Virus record (IMG/VR): IMGVR_UViG_3300034073_003340
Location: 292,634 to 356,633 of that record
Origin: a virus
Reading direction: 5' to 3' (one strand)
DNA: 64,000 nt
This document shows positions 23,197 to 29,896 of this stretch, piece by piece. The notes below the pieces were generated by a model. It searched no databases and was not told where the DNA came from. It worked only from the letters and a program-made list of their open reading frames with translations. The first letter of the stretch is position 1. Every line of letters starts with the position of its first letter. Position numbers and translations under genes: made by a program.

Positions 23197-23269
23197 TACA
23201 GGGTGGGAGAATCGAACTCCCTTCTTCCGATTTTCAGCCGGCCGCATTGACCACAGTTGCTTACCCTGC
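23197..23269 (-). tRNA. tRNA-Phe(GAA)
   Basis: Acceptor GCAGGGT/ACCCTGT, loop CTGAAAA, T-arm GGGAG/CTCCC, A73; CCA not encoded. Confidence 0.88.
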
Positions 23270-23289
23270 ATGAGGGAGTAGACTCGCGC

Positions 23290-23652
23290 CTACTCCCCTT
23301 CGAACTTTGCCTTTAAGGCTTCGTAGAGCTTTCGCTCTTCGTCGTCCTTTTTCAGCTTCTTTGCGAGGGCGGTTGCTCGTCTCTTTTCAGCGGCAATCGC
23401 AGCTTTTGCCTTTTTGGCTTTCAGCTTTTCAATTCGCGTTTCATATTCATCATCCGTCTCCAGACGATTACATGACAGACGAATTGTTACCTCACAATCA
23501 TCATAATACCAGTTGGTTTCGACGTAGAGTTCTAAACCCTCGCCATACTGGGCTATGAGATCCGCCAGTTTGTAGGTTTCATGCGTGTTGAGGATTTCAA
23601 CAGTATGTGATACATTCCGACGGGCAAGTTCTTTTTCGTTCAAATCAACCAT
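23290..23652 (-). CDS. Hypothetical coiled-coil protein, 120 aa
   Basis: Start MVDLNEKELARRNVSH from the AGGAGGTGAAT site. The second half is a Lys/Ala/Glu coiled coil (KLKAKKAKAAIAAEKRRATALAKKLKKDDEE by parts). No known family. Confidence 0.7.
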   Translation of the reverse strand: MVDLNEKELARRNVSHTVEILNTHETYKLADLIAQYGEGLELYVETNWYYDDCEVTIRLSCNRLETDDEYETRIEKLKAKKAKAAIAAEKRRATALAKKLKKDDEERKLYEALKAKFEGE

Positions 23653-23701
23653 ATTCACCTCCTATTCCAACACAAAAGGATAGAGGTTTCCAAGGTATCA
23701 T

Positions 23702-23777
23702 TGGAGGCCCCAGTGGGAATCGAACCCACATAGATCCGCTTTGCAGGCGGTCACAATTCCCATTCTGTCATGGGGCC
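23702..23777 (-). tRNA. tRNA-Cys(GCA)
   Basis: Loop CTGCAAA on CCGC/GCGG, acceptor GGCCCCA/TGGGGCC, T73, CCA. Confidence 0.92.
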
Positions 23778-23798
23778 ATGTTGCTGTTCAAAACAGCT

Positions 23799-23872
23799 TG
23801 GAGCGGGTGAAGGGAATCGAACCCTCGTCTTCAGCTTGGAAGGCTGTAATAATACCATTATACGACACCCGC
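23799..23872 (-). tRNA. tRNA-Gly(TCC), first copy
   Basis: Acceptor GCGGGTG/CACCCGC, loop CTTCCAA, T73, CCA. Confidence 0.92.
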
Positions 23873-23875
23873 GTG

Positions 23876-24037
23876 TCAGGTCTTCTTTGAGATGCCAAAA
23901 CACCTGAGAAGCTTTGCCAAAAAGGGATGGCGCTCACTGAAGGTCAGCGGTCGAAACCAACAGTAATCGTGAGCAATACCCTCACGAGTATCACAGCACC
24001 ATTCTCCGTTTTCATCATAGTGATGATCTAGGTTCAT
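23876..24037 (-). CDS. Hypothetical protein, 53 aa
   Basis: Start MNLDHHYDENGEWCCDTREG after AAGAGGCTTTG. The longer frame upstream is only tRNA sequence. Two adjacent Cys and several His could bind metal. Squeezed between two tRNA-Gly genes. Confidence 0.6.
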   Translation of the reverse strand: MNLDHHYDENGEWCCDTREGIAHDYCWFRPLTFSERHPFLAKLLRCFGISKKT

Positions 24038-24052
24038 CAAAGCCTCTTTGGT

Positions 24053-24130
24053 TGGAGCGGGTAACGGGAATCGAACCCGTCTCTTCACCATGGCAAGGTG
24101 ACATAATCCAGACCAATATACTATACCCGC
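24053..24130 (-). tRNA. tRNA-Gly(GCC), first copy
   Basis: Loop TTGCCAT on TCACC/GGTGA, acceptor GCGGGTA/TACCCGC, T73, CCA. Confidence 0.9.
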
Positions 24131-24357
24131 GTGTTCAATCTTGAAGATCCGTAGCCGCGATCTTGTTCTATGCTACAATCTACCTACCTGAATATCACTA
24201 TTCAAGTGCCTCGCCATTATGCGATGAGACCTTATTGGTCTCCGGCTGCGCCAACCCGACCATATAGCTGAAGGATTGCCATGGTCTGTTTGGCTTGCTG
24301 GCTTAATCACGGTGGTCTCTTCCCTTGTGCTGGTCTATTCGCCCAACTCCCACTCGT
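24131..24357 (-). other. Gene-free spacer with hairpins
   Basis: About 225 bases between tRNA-Gly and the GIY-YIG gene. Visible stems: GAGACC/GGTCTC and CTTGAAT/ATTCAGG. No tRNA arms and no frame with a ribosome site. Confidence 0.4.
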
Positions 24358-24957
24358 TCACTTCTTACGGTTTGTTTTTCTGGCCTTAATCAACTGAGAA
24401 GCTTTCTCTTTTCCGTGAATTTCTACTAGGGTTTTACCCTTTAGTTTGGCTCTGATATTATCTCCCCAACCCTCAGGGACCGTTCTCCCTTTAGACCACC
24501 CTTGCTTAGTCCAAGTATCAAGCTCATCCGACTTGATCTTTTTATTACCAAGTTCTGGATGAGTGATCCATATAGATCCAAATTGGGTATTGTTAGAACC
24601 AACACCGACTTGTTTTAGTTGTCGGGTAGATTGTCTCTTCTTCTGAGCTTGTGGCGTTTGAGCAAACTTTCGAGCAAATTCATACCCGCCGTCACCGCCC
24701 TTTGTCAAATTATAGGTATCAGTGCGGGCTACAAACTCTTCTGTAACGACCTCTTTCTCTTTCAGATACATTTCTGATCTTGAAGAAAAATTTTCTAGAA
24801 CCTCCTTTTGAAAGTTCTCGATACCATACTTGGCAATAGCTGACTTGATAAGTTCTCCTGAACCCATATAGCCATCGTCTAAATCAGTAGTTGAATGAAC
24901 CCCGATATAGATCTTGCCATTAATGAGATTGGTGATCTTGTAGAGTATGTAATTCAT
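24358..24957 (-). CDS. GIY-YIG homing endonuclease
   Basis: 199 aa. N-terminal nuclease domain with YILYKITNLINGKIYIG (GIY-YIG core), YMGSGELIKSAIAKYG and a later Glu (EKEVVTEE). The C-terminal half is basic with repeats resembling NUMOD/IENR DNA-binding modules (GSIWITHPELGNKKIK, KGRTVPEGWGDN). Lies between tRNA genes, the usual niche of free-standing phage homing enzymes. Likely cuts a neighbouring tRNA locus in related genomes. Confidence 0.9.
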   Translation of the reverse strand: MNYILYKITNLINGKIYIGVHSTTDLDDGYMGSGELIKSAIAKYGIENFQKEVLENFSSRSEMYLKEKEVVTEEFVARTDTYNLTKGGDGGYEFARKFAQTPQAQKKRQSTRQLKQVGVGSNNTQFGSIWITHPELGNKKIKSDELDTWTKQGWSKGRTVPEGWGDNIRAKLKGKTLVEIHGKEKASQLIKARKTNRKK

Positions 24958-25029
24958 ACTCTATTTACCTCGTCGCGAACTTCCTCAAAAGCTTTCGCTC
25001 CTGCTGTAGCTCGACCTGCAAGATTGGTA

Positions 25030-25096
25030 CGCCCACGAAGACTCGAACTCCGATAAACCGGTAATCGGCCGGTTGCCTTACCATTAGACGATGGGC
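25030..25096 (-). tRNA. tRNA-Ile(GAT), C33 variant
   Basis: Acceptor GCCCAT/GTGGGC, stem AACCGG/CCGGTT with loop CCGATTA. Anticodon GAT, but position 33 is C instead of U. Short overall, no CCA. Confidence 0.72.
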
Positions 25097-25102
25097 GCAA
25101 GC

Positions 25103-25286
25103 TTGATTCAAAAAGCGTGGCTTGGTTCCCCGTTTCAAGCACCACAAGCGACTCTATACCAATACTCCGCCGGAGCATTCAGTGCGCAACTCTGACTCTA
25201 CCAGGTTCAAATCCTGGTCATAATATTCAGCAACCATACCCACGAGACCTTTGATGTCTGCGAAGGTATCACGCTTTTTGAATCAA
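25103..25286. repeat. 17-bp perfect inverted repeat around ~150 bases
   Basis: TTGATTCAAAAAGCGTG at 25103-25119 and its exact complement at 25270-25286. The interior has a small minus-strand frame with protein-like sequence (MVAEYYDQDLNLVESEL...) and, on the plus strand, a T-arm-like CCAGG/CCTGG. Could be an RNA closed by a long stem, or ends of a small mobile segment. Confidence 0.55.
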
Positions 25287-25321
25287 TTGAATATAACAAA
25301 GGACATGGCCTTTGTCAACAT

Positions 25322-25395
25322 TGGAGCGGATAGGGAGAATCGAACTCCCCTAACTACGTTGGCAACGTAACGCATTACCACTATGCTATACCCGC
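25322..25395 (-). tRNA. tRNA-Gly(GCC), second copy
   Basis: Loop TTGCCAA on TTACG/CGTAG, acceptor GCGGGTA/TATCCGC, T73, CCA. Confidence 0.9.
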
Positions 25396-25404
25396 ATGGT
25401 ATTT

Positions 25405-25525
25405 GCTGACCGGAACCTCTCGCCAACAGCGCAAGCTCACCACACTTCCGTGCCCGGCCATCTTGCCATTTTTGCTCGACCGCTAGGTAGTCTGTGCCTC
25501 TAAAGGTTTCACATCCTACATCAGC
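25405..25525 (-). ncRNA. Stem-closed spacer RNA
   Basis: GCTGA/TCAGC closes a ~120-base element with the block AGAGGCAC, also found in the spacer at 29555-29626. No tRNA features. Unknown RNA or a decayed tRNA pair. Confidence 0.35.
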
Positions 25526-25562
25526 AGATTTGTTCTAACAAATCGTAATCAATTTGTCAATC

Positions 25563-25640
25563 TGGGGTGACCGGCGGGAATTGAACCCAGCACCTTCGGC
25601 TTCACAGGCCGCTATCCACAAACCAGTAGACCACGGTCAC
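25563..25640 (-). tRNA. tRNA-His(GTG) with G-1 and C73
   Basis: Loop CTGTGAA on GCGGC/GCCGA. The extra 5' G faces C73, the standard identity pair read by most HisRS; CCA encoded. Confidence 0.92.
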
Positions 25641-25648
25641 CATACAGA

Positions 25649-26059
25649 TCAGAGGGCTTTGCCCGTCCTCGCATCAACAATTCTTACTCCTGGAAAAACT
25701 GCTAGGCTACCACTTTCTCCACCTTGGAAATAAGCGTCGTATCCTTTTGCTCGGAGTTCTCTAAAAAACCCCGGTATCTTTTCCATTTCACCATAATACT
25801 CTTCTATTTCATCCTCTGTGGGATAGTAGATATTATGAACATCCAAATAGCAAGCATAGGTTTCGGCCAAATTGTCCCCGTAGATTTTCTCACCCCAAGT
25901 GGGCGAATCAGAGAACCATAAACCAGCATCTGGTATCTTGAACTTGGTAATATTCTTGGTATTACTACCATGATACATGACGCTCTTGACCTTGGAGCCA
26001 GAGAACGGATTTGGAACAAACTGCTCCGAATCTTCACCAATGATTTGTTTCCATCGCAT
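25649..26059 (-). CDS. ADP-ribosyltransferase-like protein with MRxxEI tag
   Basis: 136 aa starting MRWKQIIGED. MYHGSNTKNITKF, GLWFSDSPTWGEKIYG and ACYLDVHN follow the PARP/ART fold pattern: YHG as the NAD-binding His, FSDS as the second strand. KGYDAYFQGG and AVFPGVRIVD form the end strands. A late box AATAAATA lies 5 bases upstream. A compact effector of the type phages inject is plausible; target unknown. Confidence 0.72.
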   Translation of the reverse strand: MRWKQIIGEDSEQFVPNPFSGSKVKSVMYHGSNTKNITKFKIPDAGLWFSDSPTWGEKIYGDNLAETYACYLDVHNIYYPTEDEIEEYYGEMEKIPGFFRELRAKGYDAYFQGGESGSLAVFPGVRIVDARTGKAL

Positions 26060-26063
26060 TGAA

Positions 26064-26071
26064 TATTTATT
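26064..26071 (-). promoter_or_regulatory. Late promoter AATAAATA
   Basis: Located between the 3' end of the class II tRNA (26073) and the ATG at 26059. Confidence 0.65.
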
Positions 26072-26072
26072 C

Positions 26073-26160
26073 TGCTGAGCGCGGAGTCGAACCGCCTACC
26101 GTTTATGGCATCGCCCATCACTTCTTATTGATTCGTACTGGCCCGGCCAGCTACTCAGCA
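26073..26160 (-). tRNA. Class II tRNA, probably Leu(AAG)
   Basis: Acceptor TGCTGAG/CTCAGCA, long variable arm, T-arm with loop TTCGACT. The anticodon hairpin ATCA/TGAT leaves ATAAGAAG, 8 bases, with AAG after U33. No CCA. D-arm CTGG/CCAG has an unusual loop. Confidence 0.6.
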
Positions 26161-26237
26161 TGGCCCTCTGGACGGGACTCGAACCCGCCTCGACCCGGCG
26201 TGACAAGCCAGCGGCGTCACCCGACGCCTCCCAGAGG
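26161..26237 (-). tRNA. tRNA-Asp(GTC), second gene
   Basis: Acceptor CCTCTGG/CCAGAGG, loop TTGTCAC on CTGGC/GCCGG, G73, CCA. Its anticodon arm is close to that rebuilt in permuted unit 2. Confidence 0.9.
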
Positions 26238-26291
26238 ATATGGTTTTCTGCTCTCAGAATGTCACGCCTAGTTTCAGCGGCGTTCCCTCGG

Positions 26292-26364
26292 TGGAGACTA
26301 GGGGGATCGAACCCCTGACCTACGCAATGCCATCGCGTCGCTCTCCCAGCTGAGCTAAGTCCCC
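26292..26364 (-). tRNA. tRNA-Ala(GGC)
   Basis: Acceptor GGGGACT/AGTCTCC, loop ATGGCAT on ACGCG/TGCGT, A73 followed by CC. Confidence 0.85.
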
Positions 26365-26374
26365 ATGGGAGGGG

Positions 26375-26999
26375 TCACAAGGACCCCTTGGCTAGGATCA
26401 GTCTTTCTAGACCAATTGCCCAGCCAACACCTTCGGCGTATCTACCGCCTCCAGCGATTTGTTTTTGCGCGCCAAGCTGCTCGCATACGCCTTCGAATCC
26501 ATCCTCTATATAATAGGATAATCCGCGTTTTACAGCGTCATTGAGCTGCCACTCGACCCCTTGAGAGTCAATACAGCGTCGCAGTAGCTCAACAACTTCG
26601 TCGCGGTCCTCAGGGCCCTGTGAGCCCAGATACTCTACGCCAAATTGTATGAACTCCCGATACCGGCCTGCTTGTGGGCGCTCGTATCGGTAACAACGAC
26701 TCACATAGAAGATCTTTAGTGTCTTTTCTGTGTGTCGCCATTTTTCTCGCCAGAGCTCTTGGATGAGCCCGGTGACTTCGGGAATCAAGCAAACATCTCG
26801 ACCTCCCTTATCCTGGAAGGCCCACATTTGATTGATTATCTCTGGACCGGCTTTGTCGATGAAAGTCTGTTGTTCCCATATTGCGGGCAGAATAACCTCG
26901 TTGAAACCAGCTTCAGTGAACCAACCCCCTCAAGGAGTTGATTACATTGGTCATTTCACGGGCGTCGTCGCCCATGAGGACCCTTGTTCCCCTTAGCAT
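26375..26999 (-). CDS. hisS: Reduced histidyl-tRNA synthetase, frame interrupted
   Basis: ATG at 26999 starts MLRGTRVLMGDDAREMTNVI, the class II HisRS N-terminus. After LRG the frame breaks at a run of five G (26925-26929). Dropping one G gives LRGWFTEAGFNEVILPAIWEQ and a continuous frame to 26375. Motif 2 (SRCYRYERPQAGRYREFIQFG) and the HisRS signature (KRGLSYY; GGGRYAEG; GWAIGLERL) are present. The whole protein would be ~207 aa: catalytic core only, without the insertion domain or the anticodon-binding domain (usual length ~420). The break is a sequencing or assembly error, a mutation, or +1 frameshifting. Confidence 0.82.
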
Positions 27000-27039
27000 A
27001 AATCACCTCTTGTTTTCAGCGACCCTAATGGTCGTTGGA

Positions 27040-27108
27040 TGCCCCTCTAGGGATCGAACCTAGGTTACAACATTCAAAGTGTCGTGTCTTACCATTAGAC
27101 GAAGGGGC
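27040..27108 (-). tRNA. tRNA-Gln(TTG)
   Basis: Acceptor GCCCCTT/GAGGGGC, loop CTTTGAA on CGACA/TGTTG, A73, no CCA. Confidence 0.87.
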
Positions 27109-27118
27109 AATGTAGAGA

Positions 27119-27182
27119 CCTGAGCAAGTTGATGCGGCGAGGGGTTCATCACCAAAAGATAACCCTCATGCTTCGGCTCAAA
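27119..27182 (-). ncRNA. Shared RNA motif without a tRNA (copy 7)
   Basis: Outer stem with GAGC/GCTC, then CGAAGCATGAGGGTTATC and GCATCAACTT. The inner stem GAGGGTT/AACC(C)CTC is closed by a 14-base loop. Shows the motif in its simplest form, between tRNA-Asn and tRNA-Gln. Confidence 0.7.
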
Positions 27183-27186
27183 TCTA

Positions 27187-27262
27187 TGGCTCCGGAGGAG
27201 GGACTCGAACCCCCAACATCCTCGTTAACAGCGAGGCGCATCTACCATTGAGCTACTCCGGA
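27187..27262 (-). tRNA. tRNA-Asn(GTT), first copy
   Basis: Acceptor TCCGGAG/CTCCGGA, loop CTGTTAA on CTCG/CGAG, G73, CCA. Confidence 0.92.
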
Positions 27263-27266
27263 ATGA

Positions 27267-27382
27267 ATATGAGCAAGTTTTGTAAAGGACTTTCCCAGTT
27301 GCCTGGGGTGATGGATTTGAACCATCTAGTTTTGATTTGAAGTCAAAAGTTTTTCCGATAACCCTTTACTATCGGCTCATAT
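27267..27382 (-). tRNA. Permuted tRNA unit 6, anticodon TCA
   Basis: Outer stem ATATGAGC/GCTCATAT; motif CGATAGTAAAGGGTTATC and CAAAACTT. The 3' part carries GGA (D-stem), an anticodon hairpin TTTGA/TCAAA with loop CTTCAAA (anticodon TCA), T-arm GATGG/CCATC and acceptor ACCCCAG. A linker of about 4 bases follows, then CTGGG..AG..TCC. TCC pairs GGA, so the motif replaces the D-loop. TCA would read UGA (opal) and possibly UGG. Its 5' end touches the CCA of tRNA-Arg(GCG). Confidence 0.75.
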
Positions 27383-27455
27383 GGCGCCCTCGGGAGGATT
27401 CGAACCTACCTCATCTTCCCTTCGCAGGGGAAGTGCATGATCCACATGCGAGGGC
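27382..27455 (-). tRNA. tRNA-Arg(GCG)
   Basis: Acceptor GCCCTCG/CGAGGGC, loop CTGCGAA on TTCCC/GGGAA, G73, CCA. One mismatch in the T-stem. Confidence 0.85.
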
Positions 27456-27460
27456 ATTAG

Positions 27461-27532
27461 TAGTCCCGTGGTGACTCGAACACCAATCCGCCCTTTATGA
27501 GAGGGTGGCACTAACCTTTGTGCTACAGGACC
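27461..27532 (-). tRNA. tRNA(CAT): elongator Met or Ile2
   Basis: Loop CTCATAA on CCCT/AGGG, acceptor GGTCCTG/CGGGACT with a G1.T72 wobble, A73, no CCA. Met versus lysidine-modified Ile cannot be told by eye. Confidence 0.85.
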
Positions 27533-27535
27533 ATA

Positions 27536-27611
27536 TGGTGAACCGGGCGGGACTCGAACCCGCGACCAGCTGATTAAAAGTCAGCTGCTCTACCGACTGA
27601 GCTACCGGTCC
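27536..27611 (-). tRNA. tRNA-Lys(TTT), first copy
   Basis: Acceptor GGACCGG/CCGGTTC, loop CTTTTAA on GCTGA/TCAGC, A73, CCA. Confidence 0.93.
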
Positions 27612-27667
27612 ACTCCAGCTCTCTTTAGCTAAAGATTTCCGTTAGTCAAAGATTTTTCTTACACCAA

Positions 27668-28120
27668 CTACTTTAAAATCACCGGTATGTTCATTTTCTT
27701 AGCCAGATCTTCAACCTGGTCTCGAAAATATTCATCATCGTCCTGTCCACCTTCGTCTCTTATCCATATCTCCTTGACTGTAGAGGAGTTTATTGGATAA
27801 AGAGGTGATGGTTCTATCACCGTTTCATCTTCGGGACGGGTCCCCAAAATGATTCGGACTTCATCCCAACGATCAACCACTTGCGTTTCAAAACCCTTGG
27901 GGGCTTTTAGCACAAATGTCACATTGGCTGAATTCTTTACACCACCAGAGAACCAAAGATTGGGATCAGTAGTGGTTGAAACAAAATATTCAACATTGCG
28001 ATCATGGTCGATGTCGTCATAGCTGGTATGGATGCCACCGTCTCTTAATATTGAAAGGGCAGGCCTCATATCAGTAGCATGATACAAAACACCGCCAGTC
28101 AAGACTTCATATAACCGCAT
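27668..28120 (-). CDS. ADP-ribosyltransferase-like protein with MRxxEI tag
   Basis: 150 aa starting MRLYEVLTGG. LYHATDMRPALSILRDGGI is the YHxT-type NAD-binding opening seen in ART/RNA 2'-phosphotransferase folds. EYFVSTTTDPNLW is the second strand, VTFVLKAP and VKEIWIRD follow. It is the third ART-like gene with the same tag and late box. A phosphotransferase (KptA-like) activity on RNA is an alternative reading. Confidence 0.65.
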   Translation of the reverse strand: MRLYEVLTGGVLYHATDMRPALSILRDGGIHTSYDDIDHDRNVEYFVSTTTDPNLWFSGGVKNSANVTFVLKAPKGFETQVVDRWDEVRIILGTRPEDETVIEPSPLYPINSSTVKEIWIRDEGGQDDDEYFRDQVEDLAKKMNIPVILK

Positions 28121-28125
28121 ATCTG

Positions 28126-28133
28126 TATTTATT
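28126..28133 (-). promoter_or_regulatory. Late promoter AATAAATA
   Basis: Begins at the last CCA base of tRNA-Val and lies 5 bases above the ATG. Confidence 0.65.
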
Positions 28134-28208
28134 GGTGGGAGCCGTGGGGATTGAACCCACCTCGTTCTGCTTGTAAAACAGATGTCATCACCAGATGGCT
28201 AGACTCCC
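28133..28208 (-). tRNA. tRNA-Val(TAC), first copy
   Basis: Acceptor GGGAGTC/GGCTCCC, loop TTTACAA on TCTGT/GCAGA, A73, CCA. Confidence 0.92.
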
Positions 28209-28209
28209 A

Positions 28210-28284
28210 TGGTAGTCGGTGAGGGTTTCGAACCCCCGACCCTCTCGGTGTAAACGAGATGCTCTACCACTGAGCTAACCGACC
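28210..28284 (-). tRNA. tRNA-Val(TAC), second copy
   Basis: Loop TTTACAC on TCTCG/CGAGA, acceptor GGTCGGT/ACCGACT, A73, CCA; one base from its neighbour. Confidence 0.9.
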
Positions 28285-28324
28285 ATGTTATCAACATAAA
28301 CAATCCTATTTGGAATGTCAATAT

Positions 28325-28407
28325 TGGTGGGAAGCAATGGAGTCGAACCATTCCCCGAAAGCGCGGTTTTACAGACCGCTTGCTAGAACCGCTAGCTTTT
28401 ACTTCCC
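28325..28407 (-). tRNA. tRNA-Tyr(GTA), first copy
   Basis: Loop CTGTAAA on GCGGT/ACCGC, long variable arm, A73, CCA. Confidence 0.93.
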
Positions 28408-28421
28408 ATATTTGTAATCAG

Positions 28422-28493
28422 TAGCGCGGACGGGAATCGAACCCGCTTACACCTGGGTGAAAACCAAGCCGCCTGCCATTAGCGTTCCGCGCC
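28422..28493 (-). tRNA. tRNA-Glu(TTC), first copy
   Basis: Loop TTTTCAC on CTTGG/CCAGG, acceptor GGCGCGG/CCGCGCT, A73, no CCA. Confidence 0.87.
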
Positions 28494-28504
28494 ATGAAGT
28501 ATTG

Positions 28505-28576
28505 TGACCCATAGGGGGATCGAACCCCTGTTCTCGCCTTGAAAGGGCGCGCTCTTAACCATTAGAGGAATGGGCC
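28505..28576 (-). tRNA. tRNA-Glu(TTC), second copy
   Basis: Loop CTTTCAA on GCGCC/GGCGA, acceptor GGCCCAT/ATGGGTC, A73, no CCA. Confidence 0.88.
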
Positions 28577-28607
28577 GTGTGGGCAAATACCCTGCTGACT
28601 TACAGCT

Positions 28608-28682
28608 TGGTGGACGATACAGGGATTGAACCTGTGACCTTTCCCATGTCAAGGGAACGCGCTACCGCTGCGCCAATCGTCC
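28608..28682 (-). tRNA. tRNA-Val(GAC)
   Basis: Loop TTGACAT on TTCCC/GGGAA, acceptor GGACGAT/ATCGTCC, A73, CCA. Confidence 0.92.
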
Positions 28683-28685
28683 ATA

Positions 28686-29351
28686 TCAAGCAAACAAGGA
28701 ATTTTTTGCTTGAATCTTATTACCATTTGAATCAATACCTGGATACCCGTGATTCTGTAAAATCACATGGGCCGCTGCCTTGAGACGCAACCTCGGGAAA
28801 TCTTTGGTATAGAGGATCAAAGAGTAGGTTAGCTTTTCTTCACAACCGCCACCTGATCCAGTATTGATTCCGATCCTTTTTAGGTGGTCAGAATGAATTA
28901 AATGCTTTCGGTAAACATTTCCTTTGGGGCGAATTATAATCTTGCCCTCCCAACCCGCTTCCGGAACGTGGGGTGACTCACTACTCCAACCAGTTTCTTT
29001 CTGACCAATAGGAGAAGTGTGGGTCGTTGGACAAAGTGGGTTGAAGTTCAAATTTGAGATTTCAAATTCAACATAATCACTAGCGGTTGGATAATAGGGA
29101 TTTTTAGCTTCCCAACGTGGTCCAAAGTGTATGGCGATCTTCATGTAATTGGCTGTCAGCCACTCCGCAATTGCGTTAGTGGTATCCAGACAATACAAAG
29201 ACTTCAAAAACTCATCGAACTCAAGAGCCAACTTGGACTGTTCGCGCTTGAAGCGCAAATCAAAACGAGTTCGCTTCAAGTGCTCAGCATATTCACTGGA
29301 GCACTCAAAAAGCTTACCGGTCCAAGGGCACTTGTTAACAATTACCTTCAT
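28686..29351 (-). CDS. Hypothetical protein, 221 aa
   Basis: Starts MKVIVNKCPWTGKLFE. The opening CPWTGKLF with a nearby Cys could be half of a zinc site. The rest is mixed alpha/beta with a C-terminal LKAAAHVILQNHGYPG. An isolated protein gene inside the tRNA array, with its own TTGACA-like promoter. No family recognised. Confidence 0.75.
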   Translation of the reverse strand: MKVIVNKCPWTGKLFECSSEYAEHLKRTRFDLRFKREQSKLALEFDEFLKSLYCLDTTNAIAEWLTANYMKIAIHFGPRWEAKNPYYPTASDYVEFEISNLNFNPLCPTTHTSPIGQKETGWSSESPHVPEAGWEGKIIIRPKGNVYRKHLIHSDHLKRIGINTGSGGGCEEKLTYSLILYTKDFPRLRLKAAAHVILQNHGYPGIDSNGNKIQAKNSLFA

Positions 29352-29387
29352 GCCAACTGAGTAGCATAAAAAGACCAGTTGTCAACA

Positions 29388-29474
29388 TGGTTGCAGAGGT
29401 GGGATTTGAACCCACGTAGCCTTTCGGCAGCCTCGGTTATGAGCCGAGCGAGATAACCACTCCTCTACCCTGCG
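29388..29474 (-). tRNA. tRNA(CAT) with initiator-like C1.A72 and a long variable arm
   Basis: Acceptor CGCAGGG/CTCTGCA with C1 opposite A72, A73 and CCA. Loop CTCATAA on CTCGG/CCGAG. The variable arm is long (GCC...GGC), which no normal Met or Ile tRNA has. An odd hybrid of initiator and class II features. Confidence 0.8.
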
Positions 29475-29476
29475 AG

Positions 29477-29549
29477 TGCAACCAGTTGGAATCGAACCAA
29501 CGACACGCGCATTTTCAGTGCGCTGCTCTACCTGCTGAGCTATGGTTAC
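29477..29549 (-). tRNA. tRNA-Phe(GAA), second copy
   Basis: Acceptor GTAACCA/TGGTTGC, loop CTGAAAA on GCGCA/TGCGC, A73, no CCA. Confidence 0.9.
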
Positions 29550-29554
29550 ATGGA

Positions 29555-29626
29555 CCTAACAGGGGCATTTCAGCCCTCACTTTCTGACCAGCGTGGCGGT
29601 CAGCCGTGCCTCTTACACTAGTTAGG
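29555..29626 (-). ncRNA. Stem-closed spacer RNA
   Basis: CCTAAC/GTTAGG encloses CTGACC/GGTCAG and GGGC/GCCC hairpins, a three-way-junction shape, plus AGAGGCAC shared with 25405-25525. Confidence 0.45.
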
Positions 29627-29629
29627 ATT

Positions 29630-29706
29630 TGGTGCCGACACCTGGAATCGAACCAGGAAAATCACCCTTATGAGAGGTAATAGGAGACCGCCTCCTTCCT
29701 ACCGGC
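29630..29706 (-). tRNA. tRNA(CAT): Met or Ile2, second
   Basis: Loop CTCATAA, acceptor GCCGGTA/TGTCGGC, D-arm AGGA/TCCT, A73, CCA. Confidence 0.82.
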
Positions 29707-29712
29707 AAAGTT

Positions 29713-29787
29713 TGGCACGGGTGGAGGGATTCGAACCCTCTCTGCATGGTTTTGGAGACCAGCCGACTACCAGTATCATACACCCAT
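29713..29787 (-). tRNA. tRNA-Trp(CCA), first copy
   Basis: Acceptor ATGGGTG/CACCCGT, loop CTCCAAA on TGGT/ACCA, G73, CCA. Confidence 0.87.
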
Positions 29788-29802
29788 ATGAAAGATTTTT
29801 AG

Positions 29803-29873
29803 CAGGGCCAGTAGGAATCGAACCCACAAGAGCTGGTTTGGAGCCAACCATGATACCATTTCATCATAACCCT
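29803..29873 (-). tRNA. tRNA-Trp(CCA), second copy
   Basis: Acceptor AGGGTTA/TGGCCCT, loop CTCCAAA on GTTGG/CCAGC, G73, no CCA. Confidence 0.87.
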
Positions 29874-29896
29874 ATAGGTCAGAAAAGCTGACACAG

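Noticed and set aside
25196-25220. Plus-strand T-arm (CCAGG/CCTGG with TTCAAAT)
   Set aside because: No acceptor, D-arm or anticodon arm on the plus strand around it; the palindrome also lies in a protein-like minus frame.
26918-26935. UGA read-through by the TCA tRNA to restore HisRS
   Set aside because: The stop arises after a +1 frame change; read-through would continue in the wrong frame.
27267-27382. Hammerhead, HDV or twister ribozyme in the shared motif
   Set aside because: CTGATAAG in some copies recalls the hammerhead CUGANGA core, but it is not conserved across copies and no GAAA partner exists. HDV and twister cores were not found.
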